Shown here: piece after piece, positions 10,324 to 20,830 of the stretch
Position numbering within the stretch: position 1 is the stretch's first letter
Layout of the letters: each line of letters begins with the position of its first letter
Assembly (NCBI GenBank): GCA_019426215.1
Contig: CM033396.1
Span: forward strand, 25,807,101-25,871,100
Length of the DNA stretch: 64,000 bases
Reading direction: 5' to 3'
Source of the DNA: Buddleja alternifolia
Taxonomy: Eukaryota > Streptophyta > Magnoliopsida > Lamiales > Scrophulariaceae
The notes under the pieces: generated by a model
The model's database searches: none
What the model was told of the DNA's origin: nothing
What the model saw: only the letters and a program-made list of their open reading frames with translations
Translations under genes and position numbers: made by a program

Positions 10324-11478
10324 TCACGGTGGATTGTAAGGAGCAATGCCAACTTTGTAGGGACGAGTTTTCTTATGCTTTTTCCAATTGCGTAATGGCA
10401 TATCCCCTCCAATCTTTATCATAAAACCTGGAATAATCAAAAGTGAGCACAAATTCTCTTCTATAAATATGTAATTGAAATGCAAAGAGTAAAGTGTAAA
10501 TTCTAGAGGAGGGGGATCATCAATTGATGGATACAATTGGTGTGTGACTGTCTCAAACTCCCCTAGTCTTGTCGTTGGCAATCTCAATGGTGAAATCTCC
10601 AAGTGATTTATATACCCTATGATTTTGTCATTCTCATCCGTAGTATCACTTGATTTCATGGTGTATGTCTCGGATGAATCATTGAAGTTGCATACTTTGA
10701 CTTGACCATCTTCCACTATATCCCTCTGGTGATTGATGGATTCTCTTAAAAATTCAAGGGATATGATGGTAGGTGGCATTGGGTTCTTGAAGATTTCTAA
10801 TGTTCTTTATTGGCCATGTCGTGAAATGGATTTAAAAATCTCTTTCTTCATTCGTATATGCTCAGTTGTTTTTGCCTCTATTTTGACACACATGGATTCG
10901 GGAGGTGGTTCTTCTTTAGTGATAGGATGTAGACATTGTAGTTCTAAATCAAAACCTTGTTCAACTTCTATATTGAGGGATGCCTCATTCTCTTTGGTGC
11001 TACTCTCCATGGTGCAAGGCGCTCTCTCCTTCCATAAGTTGACTGCTTGATTTACTAATCTTGCTACTTCCTTTCTATGAGCTTCTGACTCCTTTCTTCG
11101 AGCTTCTGACTCCTCGAAACTTGCTTCTGCCTCCTTTATGCTAGCTTGTACCCATACACTAAATTCATTCCCCAAGGCCTCAATTTTAGACCTCGTCTCT
11201 AGCTCTTGTTGATTAAAACTATCATGTTGTTGGTAAGGAAGGCTACCGACATGGTCAAAACCCGATGAAAGTATCATTGCATCATTGTTGTAACTCCATG
11301 TTGAGCTTGGATGATTTATCCAACCGGGATGTATCATGTTATTTTGACATGTTGAGCTTGGGTGATTTATCCAACTGAGATGGTAGGAGGGCTCATAGGA
11401 TTCCATTTGCATTGAGCTTGATGTGGTGATTGATGAATCCATATCCTGACATGGCCATTGAAAGTTATAAGCACTCAT
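10324..11478 (-). pseudogene. Gag-like reading frame of the non-autonomous element, one in-frame stop
   Basis: One frame of 385 codons running from ATG at 11478 to a stop at 10324, interrupted only by TAA at 10807-10809. The first part (223 aa) is polar, with two copies of a WINHPSST phrase near residues 36-59 and a probable coiled coil near residues 110-145 (repeated KEAEASFEESEARRKESEA-type heptads). The second part continues in phase for nine codons and then from Met 10779 (151 aa) to a basic end (KKHKKTRPYK). I recognise no zinc knuckle or catalytic motif, so gag is a guess from position between primer-binding site and polypurine tract. The stop may be inactivating or recoded; the sequence alone cannot decide. 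Confidence 0.55.
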
Positions 11479-11568
11479 ATCTTCAAAAATTAAAAATAAA
11501 CAAAATTAAAAGCAAATGACCTAATCTTAGAATGAATAAGAGAATCTCGATATTAGATACCATAGTTG

Positions 11569-11586
11569 TCCCCGGCAACGGCGCCA
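11569..11586 (-). promoter_or_regulatory. Primer-binding site (tRNA-Asp type)
   Basis: Minus strand reads TGGCGCCGTTGCCGGGGA, complementary to the 3' end of plant tRNA-Asp, 6 nt inside the 5' LTR. It fixes the element's orientation and fits Athila/Tat elements, many of which use tRNA-Asp. Confidence 0.85.
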
Positions 11587-11592
11587 AAAACT

Positions 11593-13210
11593 TGACACGA
11601 CAAAATCCTAGCAAGAGAACTAGGTCGCGTAAGTAGTAAAGTGGATGGTTAAGTCCGGGGTTATCGTATCCGCAGAGACAACTATAATCTAAGTACCAAG
11701 ACTACTATATTACTCAATTCTAAGTTAAATCGGTCGATAAAAGGTTGATTCACTAATTACTTAAGTTAATTACTAAAATAGTTTATAACCAAATAAGTGG
11801 AAAAAACGATAGAAGAGAAGCGATTAAGGCACATGGTTCAACCATTTATGTATTTCGATTTTGATTAAGGTTCTATTGGATTATTAGATGGATTTAGCCA
11901 AGGCGAAATTCCCTAACATACGTACTACCCAATCTCTTGGCATAGCAACCCTACCTTAGTTAACGATTTCCTATATATCTCTATATGAAAACCCGTCTTA
12001 ACAAAGATGCATTTAAGGTCTAGGAATTCCCCACGTGAATGGAAAGCCACCTAAAGAAACCGAGTCTATCTCTAGTCGGTTTAACTATAGGGTATTCAAT
12101 GTTTATATCTTCCCTAGGTTATTATCTCTCGATCTCTAACCTAGACATTTTATCGAACACTTGGTGATCAAACAAGCGAAGCATTGAGCTCAACTATTGA
12201 ATACATAGCTAAAACCAAAATTAATCCAATAAACACCAACAAATCAACAATCAAAATAACATAAATGGCCTATCCATGGCCTCAATCAAACAAGTTTAGC
12301 TCATATTCATGTCAAAAGTGCAAATATAAATCATACAAGTCATAAGAGGTTTGAACAAATTCAAGAAATAAATATGTAAAAACTCCCTAATTCTTGTAGA
12401 GATGTGGATTCCTCGTTGAATTCTCCGTCTTCTCACGAATCCGGGCCTTCAAGTAGACGTTTTGACCTTCAAAATCACTCTCCCAAGCTCCCTCTCCCTC
12501 TCTTTTGGCGTGGCTGCTGCTATCTATGGTGAGTTAGGGTAAAAAATGGCTAAAAGAGGTATTTATAGACCAACCCGCTGCCTCGAACGCCGCGGCGTTC
12601 GCTTGTTGAACGTCTCGACGTTGGCTACTGCATGTGAACGCCGCGGCGTTCGTGGATGAACGCCTCGGCGTTCGTCCCCTGCTGCTCCAGCCAGTTTTGG
12701 TAAACTTCGCATAACTTTCTCTACCAATGTCGGAATTAACTGATTCAAGTTGCTGTAGAATTCTAAAACAAAGATCTACAATTCTCCAGAAGACACTAGG
12801 GCCGAAATCAAACGTTAAAGATGACAAAATTGTCTCACAAGTCACTGAATGAGAAAATTCCATTGTAAGACGTCTCTTCCGATGACGTTTTCACCTCCTT
12901 CCCTACATATCTGATCTTTGTCTTCAACATAAGAAATGTACCTTTGCCTCTTATCTTTCCATTGGTAAATCAAGTGTGTAATTTGGACATGGGTAGAGAA
13001 CTCTATTCAATAAACTCTATCAGTGCGCAGACAGTTTGTATCTTTATGCATGATTTACCTTCAATCCTTGTTCTTTTCCTCCAAATGTTATGTTATTCTA
13101 TAAAATATGAGAAGACAAGGATCAAAGCATCATATGATCAAATTATCAAGGAAACAATCAAAACTAAGTCGATAAACGGGGGAAAACTAGTGTAAAAATA
13201 ACATATATCA
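11593..13210 (-). repeat. 5' LTR of the non-autonomous Athila-type element
   Basis: 1618 bp, TGACACG...ATATCA on the plus strand, followed by target duplication GTGAC. It contains the second palindrome cluster (12584-12673) and TATA box (12560-12567). The few differences from 7137-8756 are mostly C/T or G/A. Confidence 0.92.
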
Positions 13211-13214
13211 GTGA

Positions 13215-14240
13215 CACTACTACAGAAATGACCTATAACAGCGATTTTTTTGGGCCTATTACAGCGGTTTTAACCGCTGTCATAGGTACCGCTGTTATAT
13301 GATTTTGACCTATGACAGTGGTTAAAAAACCGCAGTCATAGGTCACCCTATGACAGCGGTTCCATAGAAACCGCTGTAGTAGGGTGAACCCTATGACAGC
13401 GGTTCCGGAAGAAACCGCTGTCATAGGGTTCAAAAAATAAAAATAATAATTTGGACCCTATGACAGCGGTTCCGGCTGAACCGCTGTCATAGGGTCGTTT
13501 ATTTATTTCTTTTTAATTTTATTTTATCGTTTATAATGTTACCATGTCGGAATGATATGAAATTCGCATAGTCATAGCGAAACGACATTCTGAATAAAAC
13601 GCATAGAATGCAATATTGTGATTTTAGCCATCTGAGATCGTTTAAGGCCTCAAATTTGCGTGTTATTACAAAAATAGGGTATTTTCATAATAAAACATAA
13701 ATTTGAGGCATTAAACGATCTCGGATGGCTAAATTCACAAGACCGCAATGCATAGCATGCGTCTTGTTCAGAACGACATTTTCCTATGACCGAGCAAATT
13801 TCGTGCCATTCCGACACCGTAAAATTTCAACCGAGAAATATTTTCGCAAATACACAAATATACATACACCCACACATACACAAATATACATACACCCATT
13901 AACATATACACAAATATACATACACCCACTAACATATACACAAATATACATACACCCATTAACATATACACAAATATACATACACTCATCCACATATATA
14001 CATACACAAATATACATACACCCATCCACATATATACATACACAAATATACATATACACATTAACTTATACACAAATATACATACACCCATTAACATATA
14101 CACAAATATACATACACCCATTAACATATACACAAATATACATACACCCATCCACATATATACATACACAAATATACATACAACCACATATACACAAATA
14201 TACATACACCCATCCACACATACACAAATATACATACACT
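13215..14240 (+). mobile_element. CACTA element, copy 3, truncated
   Basis: Begins CACTACTACAGAAATGAC at 13215. Then come a hairpin array with the word CCTATGACAGCGGTT (13230-13495), a foldback (13527-13830) and a minisatellite of exact 30-bp units (13850-14235). It stops abruptly at about 14240 where GC-rich hAT-like sequence begins; the triplet tract, second hairpin array and other terminus are missing. Its first C is also the last base of the GTGAC duplication, so the retrotransposon at 7137-13210 inserted across its edge. Confidence 0.85.
13850..14235. repeat. 30-bp minisatellite inside CACTA copy 3
   Basis: Clear 30-bp period (CATATACACAAATATACATA plus a CACCCATTAA segment), about ten units, some with CATCCACATATATACATA variants. 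It is homologous to 160-588 and 5812-6062. Long open frames on both strands are artefacts. Confidence 0.92.
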
Positions 14241-15117
14241 AGACCCGCATAAGTTTTTGGGACCCGGAACCGCTAGACCCGCGGGTACCCGCGAGTATTG
14301 TTTTTACACTACCGCTTGCGGGTACCCGCGAGAACCGGAACCGTGAGACTCGCGGGTACCAGCGAGTTTGGATCCGGAACCGCGAGACCTTTTTTTTTTT
14401 TTAGCTAGAGTTTTGCCTTTTTTCTTTTTCTTTTTTTTGGTAGTTTTTCTTCTTTTTCACTACTTTTTCTTCCATACGTTCTCCACCTTTTTCTTTTATT
14501 TTTGTATTGTATTTTATGTGTTTTGTTATAATCTAGCGGTAAATTTCCTACAATTTCATTCTAATACAAGAATTAAAGTCTGAGCGATTGCTTTTCTAGC
14601 AAAAAAAAAAAAAAAGTTGTTTGATAGTTGAGTATGTTTTGTTATAATTGGGAAAAATTTGATAAGGTTACTTATTTGATGAAGTAATGTGGATTATGCA
14701 ATTTTGGGGAAAAGATTGTTTGTGTAGCAACTCAATTTTTTAAGAGAACTGATTTTTTCACAAAAATAAGATCGGAAATTAAGTTCATTGTTGGAGAACG
14801 TTTCACTTAATCTAGTAATATCATGTTTAAGCATTATTGAATTTCGATTTGTGGTTTGCTTATATTTCGAAATTCTCCAATTTTAGATGCCTAGCATGTG
14901 TTCTGATATTTCGATTATGGATTTTCATGCCTAGCAAAATACTAGCCATCAAACACAAATATCAACTAATTAGACCTTTAATTTGCATTTTAAAAAAAAT
15001 AAAAAAGGGTTCCGGGTCCAACCCGGAACCGCTAGGAACCCAATAAGTTGGAACCGGAACCGTCGGGACAGTTCCGGGTACGGTTCCGGGTCCAACCCGA
15101 ATCCGTTGTCATCCTTA
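14241..15117. mobile_element. hAT-like DNA transposon remnant
   Basis: GC-rich subterminal motifs (CCCGCGGGTACCCGCGAG, GGTTCCGGGTCCAACCCGG) occur at both sides (14241-14395 and 15005-15105) of an AT-rich middle. The right end reads TAAGGATGACAACGG on the minus strand, similar to hAT termini of the TAGGGRTGNCAA type. The left terminus is missing, so no 8-bp target duplication can be checked. No transposase is seen. Confidence 0.45.
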
Positions 15118-16065
15118 GTCTTGAGAAGTGTGTAGTATATCCAGAGTATGGCACTAAAGAGACCAACCACGTACGGAATCGACAGGAAACCCTCGCTTGA
15201 TTTTTTCTTGTAGATTTGATAGAAAGTTGGTCTGCAGCAACATTTTACAACGATTAGTTAAGATTCAAGTTAGCTAAAGAAGTAATGCTACAAAATCAAT
15301 AAAATGAAATAGACTTACATTGGAGAAAGAAACACCATGAACGAAACAATATTACCTATAAAAGTATAGCAAATATATACTGTTGTGACATATCCAGCGA
15401 AAAATATGTCAAATCACTATAAAAGCTTAAAGTTAAAAAACTTAAATTAAGGTGCCGAATATGTAATGCTACACCGACCGCGGCAAACCGTTTACCCTTT
15501 TCCACCTTTCACGTAATTTGAAAAATATTAAATAATTAAATCTTTCCAAATGAATTAGTTGAGATAATTTCTTATCAAAATTATAGGAAGTATTAATTGA
15601 AAGTAGAAAGTAAAAGAAAAGCTAAATTAGCAACTATATATTGATTTTACCAAGTAGTCCAAATGCGAAAGCCCAGTGCCCAGAGAAGCCTTCCATTTTC
15701 AGAAAATCTTTTTAATTACAATGAATTTAAATTAGAGCTCTAAAATGAAATACTCAACTATCTTATGAACAATATACGATTGATTATGCATGCTATTATT
15801 TATAGAGATATAATTCATGGGACACTTGTGCAACTTGCTGTGTAAAGTTTAGCTATCCTTTCTTTTCTTTTTTGCTGAATAATGAAAATTGAGTGATAAT
15901 TATTTCTACTAAAGAAAAACATCTTTTCTTGAGATGATATTATAGTTTTTCTGCAAGAGGGGTATATAAGTCATTTTTCATGGTTACAGCTCATGCAATA
16001 GTTTGTGAAACAGTTTGATTGAATCTGTTTTTCTATTGAATCCAACTCCAATATGTTGTCCGATT
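15118..16065. other. AT-rich stretch without recognisable genes
   Basis: No coding potential, RNA gene or element terminus recognised. The last 13 bp (16053-16065) are one target-duplication copy of the following SINE. Confidence 0.5.
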
Positions 16066-16256
16066 ACCAACGAGGGTTGGTACAAGTGGTAAGCAGCTTA
16101 ATTTTGCTTAAGCAAAGTTTCGGGTTCGATTCCTTGTATACGCAGTTACCCTCGTTGGGAGACTCACCCACCAGGCCAGGTGTGCGACCCGGGTTGACCA
16201 ACAGATTAATTTAACAATGCCCGGGATACTGTGATAGGCAACCGAAAAAAAAAAAA
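16066..16256 (+). mobile_element. tRNA-derived SINE, plus strand
   Basis: About 191 bp. It has an A-box-like GGTACAAGTGGTAAGC near the 5' end, a B-box GGGTTCGATTCC about 40 nt later, a family-specific body (GAGACTCACCCACCAGGCC, GACCCGGGTTGACC) and a 3' poly(A) tract ending near 16257. An imperfect direct repeat flanks it (ATGTTGTCCGATT at 16053-16065, ATGTTCTCCAATT at 16257-16269, 11 of 13 identical). Mobilised by LINE reverse transcriptase. The degenerate duplication suggests an old insertion. Confidence 0.85.
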
Positions 16257-16269
16257 ATGTTCTCCAATT

Positions 16270-17955
16270 CAGCACTAATCCAATCTAATTTGGAAAACAT
16301 CATTAATTATAATGCGCCACTCGGCATCAATTAGAGATCGTCCTTTTGCTCCTTATTAATTTGTCAGTTTGTCAGTGCTTCCGAAAATATGGTGTGAAAA
16401 ATATTATTGAAGATATGGTTTAGTAGGCTTATCTTGTTGGGTAGGTGGGTTATGTCACATTTGGATCAGTTTTCTTTCTCCGAATTAAAATTAAAACTAT
16501 GGATTTCATTTGAGAATCCAATTTGTATTTTTCTATGTTTCACAATGTGGACATTTAATTGTCACAAGTTACTAGCGACATATAGTTGATGCGGAAAAGA
16601 AAATTGGACCAAGAACTAGTGAAAAATGCAAAATGGTCCTGTGAGTATAGGCGTTTGGCAAATTAGGAAAGTAATTATCAAAAACTCGCGAATTGAGGAC
16701 AAATTTCACCGAAATTCTAATTTGGCAGAAATTTCATTTCAATTTGGGAATTTTTGACTTTCCGGCCAAATTTGCTTAGGTGGCATTATTTATACTAGCG
16801 GTATAGGCACACTCAATGAGTGTGCAAAATAAAATAATTTACTAAAATTTAAACAATTAACATAATGTGAAGGACAATATCAAATTACATTTTAGTCCAT
16901 AAAATGTCCAATGAAATTGACATTTGGTTGCATACTGACAAAAATCTTTTAAAAATTTGAAGAAAGATTTTTCGTTTAATGGAATAAGAAATTAATTATA
17001 TGTATGGCTCATCCTCTCAACACTGACATGACTGAATCATGCGTGCACTTAATTAGTAGCCAAAAGGAAATTAAAACAATATAAAACAAAATATTAAAAT
17101 TGCACAAACCTTTTTCTTCTTTATTTCCCCTACTCATTTTCTCCTGGTGCCTTCTTCACATTAGATTGTAGGATTTTTCCTTACATTGTTCTACTTTTCT
17201 GCCGTACCAGCAATATATTAATTCCACTCCCTTTCTTTGTTGTAATTAGTCAACAACCCTTTGTGCCAAAAATAAGGGCACGGCGAATGAAGCTTTTTCT
17301 ATGGCCAAACAAACAGAAGAAACAATGCAACGGGTTGTTATGTGATTTCTTAGGCTTTATTAGATCTAGACGTCGTAATCATGTGTTAGTGGGAAGTTAC
17401 ATTGCAGTATGTGGGTTGCTCCGGATGAAGCCATATATACATGCAGTTTTTTATTTTTTGGAGGGACTATTTGGTTACTTTAGTTTGGTAGAATGTGGAG
17501 AAGGGCATTTTAAGAAGTTCAAATGAAAACATACCAAGGTGGTAACTCCAAGGGGTTGAGCCATTATAAAAGAGTATAGATATTCATTTATTTAAAACAT
17601 GCTGACATGGATAAATTTATCTTTAAAAATTATAAAATAATATAAAATATACCAAAAATTTGAAAATTATATATTTCAAACTAAATTTAAGTTTCAAAAA
17701 ATTATAAATTATTAGGAGAATACAATAATTTCATACTCAGAAAATGTTAAAACTGTATTGAAAAGATCTTGAAGAAAAATACAAAAAATGTCAAATATTT
17801 CAAAAATTTGAAATATCATAAATTCCAAACCAATGTTTAAATTTACAAAAAGTTATTTTTAATTGAAAATAAAATAATTTTATTATTTTAATTATATAAT
17901 AAAGTCAAATAATGTTTAATTTCTTATAAATTATCTAAAAATACAAAAATACTAT
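16270..17955. other. AT-rich stretch without recognisable genes
   Basis: Includes a perfect inverted repeat GCACACTCAATGAGTGTGC near 16807 and an open frame at 17263-17526 with no recognisable motif, which I regard as chance. The segment at about 17888-17947 recurs at about 18506-18565. Confidence 0.45.
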
Positions 17956-18565
17956 TGATGTGGGCTAAAAATGTCTAAGGGCACTATGGTAATTTAGCAC
18001 GTCACCGGCTGGGGTCGGGACGTCTCCCACGGATCAAAGTCCGCGGTTAATATAATAGTCAAGCCCAAAAAGGGCTGACGACCCATTACGAATACTAAAG
18101 TTGTATATTAGTTTAAAAGTAATAATAATAGGTCTAAATGGGCTACTGACAAAGTAAAGCCCATTGTCCATAACCCATTTTCAGCTCCCCCACCAAAAAG
18201 AGTGTTGGAGATAAAGCAGCTGGCTATCATATAAGATTATCGACTCCCCCAGTAAAAAAACTACACTGGCAATAGAGAGTAACCCCATCATTGAACTACG
18301 AACAGACTTGATCCCAACAATCCGGGTACGTAGGCAACTTGCCATAGTCGAGTGCAGTCTATAAATCCACCAACCCCCACCTAGTTTGTCGTGTGTTGGA
18401 TCGGTTCCTTCACCTCACGTGGTCAATCACGTGATATTCATACTCTGACGATTTTTACCATCATCAACTATTCTAAATATATCTAAAGAAAATAAAATCA
18501 CTTTTTTATTTTAATTATATAATAAATTCAAATAATGTTTAATTTCTTATAAATTATCTAAAAAT
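17888..18565. repeat. About 60-bp direct repeat flanking the solo LTR
   Basis: The segment at 17888-17947 (includes CAAATAATGTTTAATTTC and TTATAAATTATCTAAAAATA) recurs almost unchanged at 18506-18565. The solo LTR lies between the copies, together with its own 5-bp duplication. This duplication is separate from LTR insertion. Confidence 0.75.
17956..18466. mobile_element. Solo LTR (gypsy-like) with perfect target duplication
   Basis: 511 bp beginning TGATG and ending CATCA, flanked by ACTAT on both sides (17951-17955 and 18467-18471). Internal sequence (GGGTCGGGACGTCTCCCACG, CGATTTTTACCATCATCA at the end) fits a Ty3/gypsy LTR. No internal region remains, so it is the product of LTR-LTR recombination. 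Orientation is probably plus, as the ...TTTACCATCATCA end is typical of LTR 3' ends. Confidence 0.82.
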
Positions 18566-18951
18566 AAGAATATTAATTTTTTCATTAAATTGATTCCAAA
18601 GTCTGAATAAAATTATTTTTTGTTGACAAAAAAATAGGTTAAAAGAATACTAAACTCCTCAATATAAAGTGTCATACAAGGTAAGCATATACGGGCATTA
18701 TCAGGAAAGAAGGACAAGTTGTGGGTTGATGGATTGGAACTTGGAAGTACATATTTAAGAACTCAATAATTATGGGAATATAATCCTCAATAGGACTATA
18801 ATTATGGAGAAAACTAGAGAAAGTGAAAAGAAAACCAAGACCAGGGTACAATTAAAATAAGTGGCTGTTTTCCCAAGTACGATGTTATACAATTTAGAAT
18901 GTATATGATTGACTAAGGGGAACTCAAACTGAAAGTAAAAATGCTATAATT

Positions 18952-20048
18952 GTCTGGAACAAACTTATCATTCCAAAGAACTCTTTCACTTTCTTGCTTG
19001 CTGCACACCAAAGTCAACTTACAAGAGATAGACTAAGTAGGTTAATGTTCATTCGAAATTGTCAATTTGTTTTGCGTAGAACTGAAATAGACTTTATATA
19101 GCATTGTTTTTTAGATGTGAGCGGGCGGTGCAACTTGTGCAACTGTGTATGTGATGGCTGTAGGTAAGGAATTTTCCTATGTAGTCTAACAAATGGAGAA
19201 ATTGGATGAGATTTTCATTTGAATCTTGGAGATATAGACAAGGAATCATTATAGCAGGGGTCAAAACTAGAAGTTTCGGTAGAGACAATAAGTCCACGAT
19301 TTTGTGTTTTTCTATTTTGCTCACGATCTTTTGTGTGAAATCTAAATCCATCGACTATGAACCTTTTATATCTTTTTGTTATGATGTTTTGTCCTCTAGA
19401 CAATATCCTCAAGCATTCTTTTATTATGTGGATGGTAATGCATAAAAGGTTGTTCGTTGAAGAAAGACTAAGCAGATTTATGCATTGGAATGATTGTTGT
19501 TGGGTTTTCTGTGGAGATGGAATTGAAAATGTTGAGCACTTATTCTTTGAGTCTTAATAGGTGAGACAACTTGTCAAACAGACCATGGAATGGTTTAAAG
19601 CGTAAAATTACTCTGTCCAGTATGACAAATGGGTGAATGGATTAGATTTGCCTTTAAGGCATGGAAGTACAGGCAATGAATTATAAATACAAGGATTGCT
19701 GGAGTGGTTTATAAAATTTGGGAAGAAAGGAACATGAGAATGTTTACTCGGAAGGAGATAAATAGAGAAGTTGTCTTTGCCTAGTTGAAAATGGAACTCA
19801 AGATGCGATTTGAAGGTGGAAGGAACAGGAGAATGTCCTTAAGAGATATTGAATATCGAGAGTCTTTGCTAGAGTAATCTATCTATTTTTAATTTTGTAG
19901 TTCTGCATTCTGTAACTAATTTTTAGTCATGTTGTTTTCTGATATAGACATAACGGTAAGGTAAAACCAGTTACCTCCCTTAAGTCATATGTAAGAATGT
20001 GTTTTTGCTTGTCTGTATAAAGTAATTACTATAACCAAAAAAAAAAAA
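18952..20048 (+). pseudogene. L1-type LINE 3' relics (zinc-binding RT C-terminal region)
   Basis: Two decayed segments. At 18952-19085 the translation VWNKLIIPKNSFTFLLAAHQ...LTRDRLSRL resembles the domain C-terminal to plant L1 reverse transcriptase. At about 19400-19556 a second version gives HSFIMWM...ERLSRFMHW and then CGDGIENVEHLFFES, matching the Cys/His zinc-binding motif (zf-RVT). Further on, about 19700-19860 reads KIWEERNMRMF, typical of the L1 ORF2 end. A 12-nt poly(A) at 20037-20048 marks the 3' end. Stops and frameshifts abound and the reverse transcriptase core is absent, so it is a 5'-truncated relic. Having the domain start twice suggests two overlapping insertions or a duplication. 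Confidence 0.7.
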
Positions 20049-20830
20049 GTTTAGATCTTTCGAAATAAGACCATTCTCGTCCGATTGCATGTTATCAAGC
20101 TGCAAAATTTTAAAAAATTACTATATCAATAAAGATATAGACTATATATATATATCATATATAATATAATAAAGAATATTTAATTGACAACTCACACGGT
20201 GTTCAAACCAAGAAGTAAATGTTTCATTTGGAGACGTTGGATTTCATGTGATGTACAAGGATATTGGCCAATAACCATAGTCTTGTGCATGCTGTAGTTA
20301 GGTAAGTATTTAAGTAATAGTTTACTAGATACAACATGTAAAGCATTTAATCAGACAACTCACTTCATATATGGCTCTACATGCTTGCAGTTGAACAACA
20401 CATATTTATGCATGTACTCGTGACAAAGATTTGGCATCTAATCAAATAATTTCTGTCTTCCCAATTGGGTAGACCTTGTTTGAAAAGACATTCAACCCTT
20501 CTTTGTGAGTTTTACACTTGACGTCTTTTTCTACTTTGGATAAATCTTGTCTCGACATCATTAGAGAAGTACAATAAGCAAAATGACAAGCATTCATTTG
20601 TTATATACCCCTCAGCAATTGAAACCTTTGGACGACTTCTATTTCATACATATGTATTTAAAATGGACAAATGCCGAAAATATCACAAGTTTAAGTTTAG
20701 AAAATGAATTTTAAATATTTATGTATGAGAACAAGTAAACTGATAAGCAAAATTTGTATAGAAGAATATTATGTACCTCTCGATTGGATACATCCAAAGA
20801 TAATATACAGGACCTACCATCCTAGCCACA
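20049..20830. other. Unassigned AT-rich stretch
   Basis: No recognisable protein similarity in either strand, no RNA gene and no repeat array. It may contain more of the CACTA transposase relic found at 22640-23329, but I could not support that. Confidence 0.4.

Larger units (their letters stand above)
7137..13210 (-). mobile_element. Complete non-autonomous Athila-type LTR retrotransposon
   Basis: 6074 bp flanked by a perfect 5-bp target duplication (GTGAC at 7132-7136 and 13211-13215). The LTRs (7137-8756 and 11593-13210) begin TGACACG and end ATATCA on the plus strand. The primer-binding site and polypurine tract show that transcription runs on the minus strand, so the right LTR is the 5' LTR. 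The 2.8-kb interior has one gag-like reading frame and no protease, reverse transcriptase or integrase, so mobility would depend on a partner. LTR ends and the region next to them resemble the Athila LTRs at 31511, 38785 and 57984. By eye the two LTRs differ at roughly fifteen positions in about 1.6 kb, so the insertion is recent. Confidence 0.92.

Noticed and set aside
13850..14235. Regular 30-bp repeats resembling a CRISPR array
   Set aside because: Units are contiguous without unique spacers, lie inside a plant transposon, and the host is eukaryotic.
17263..17526. ORF of 87 codons
   Set aside because: No recognisable motif, no neighbours, biased composition; expected by chance in this much sequence.
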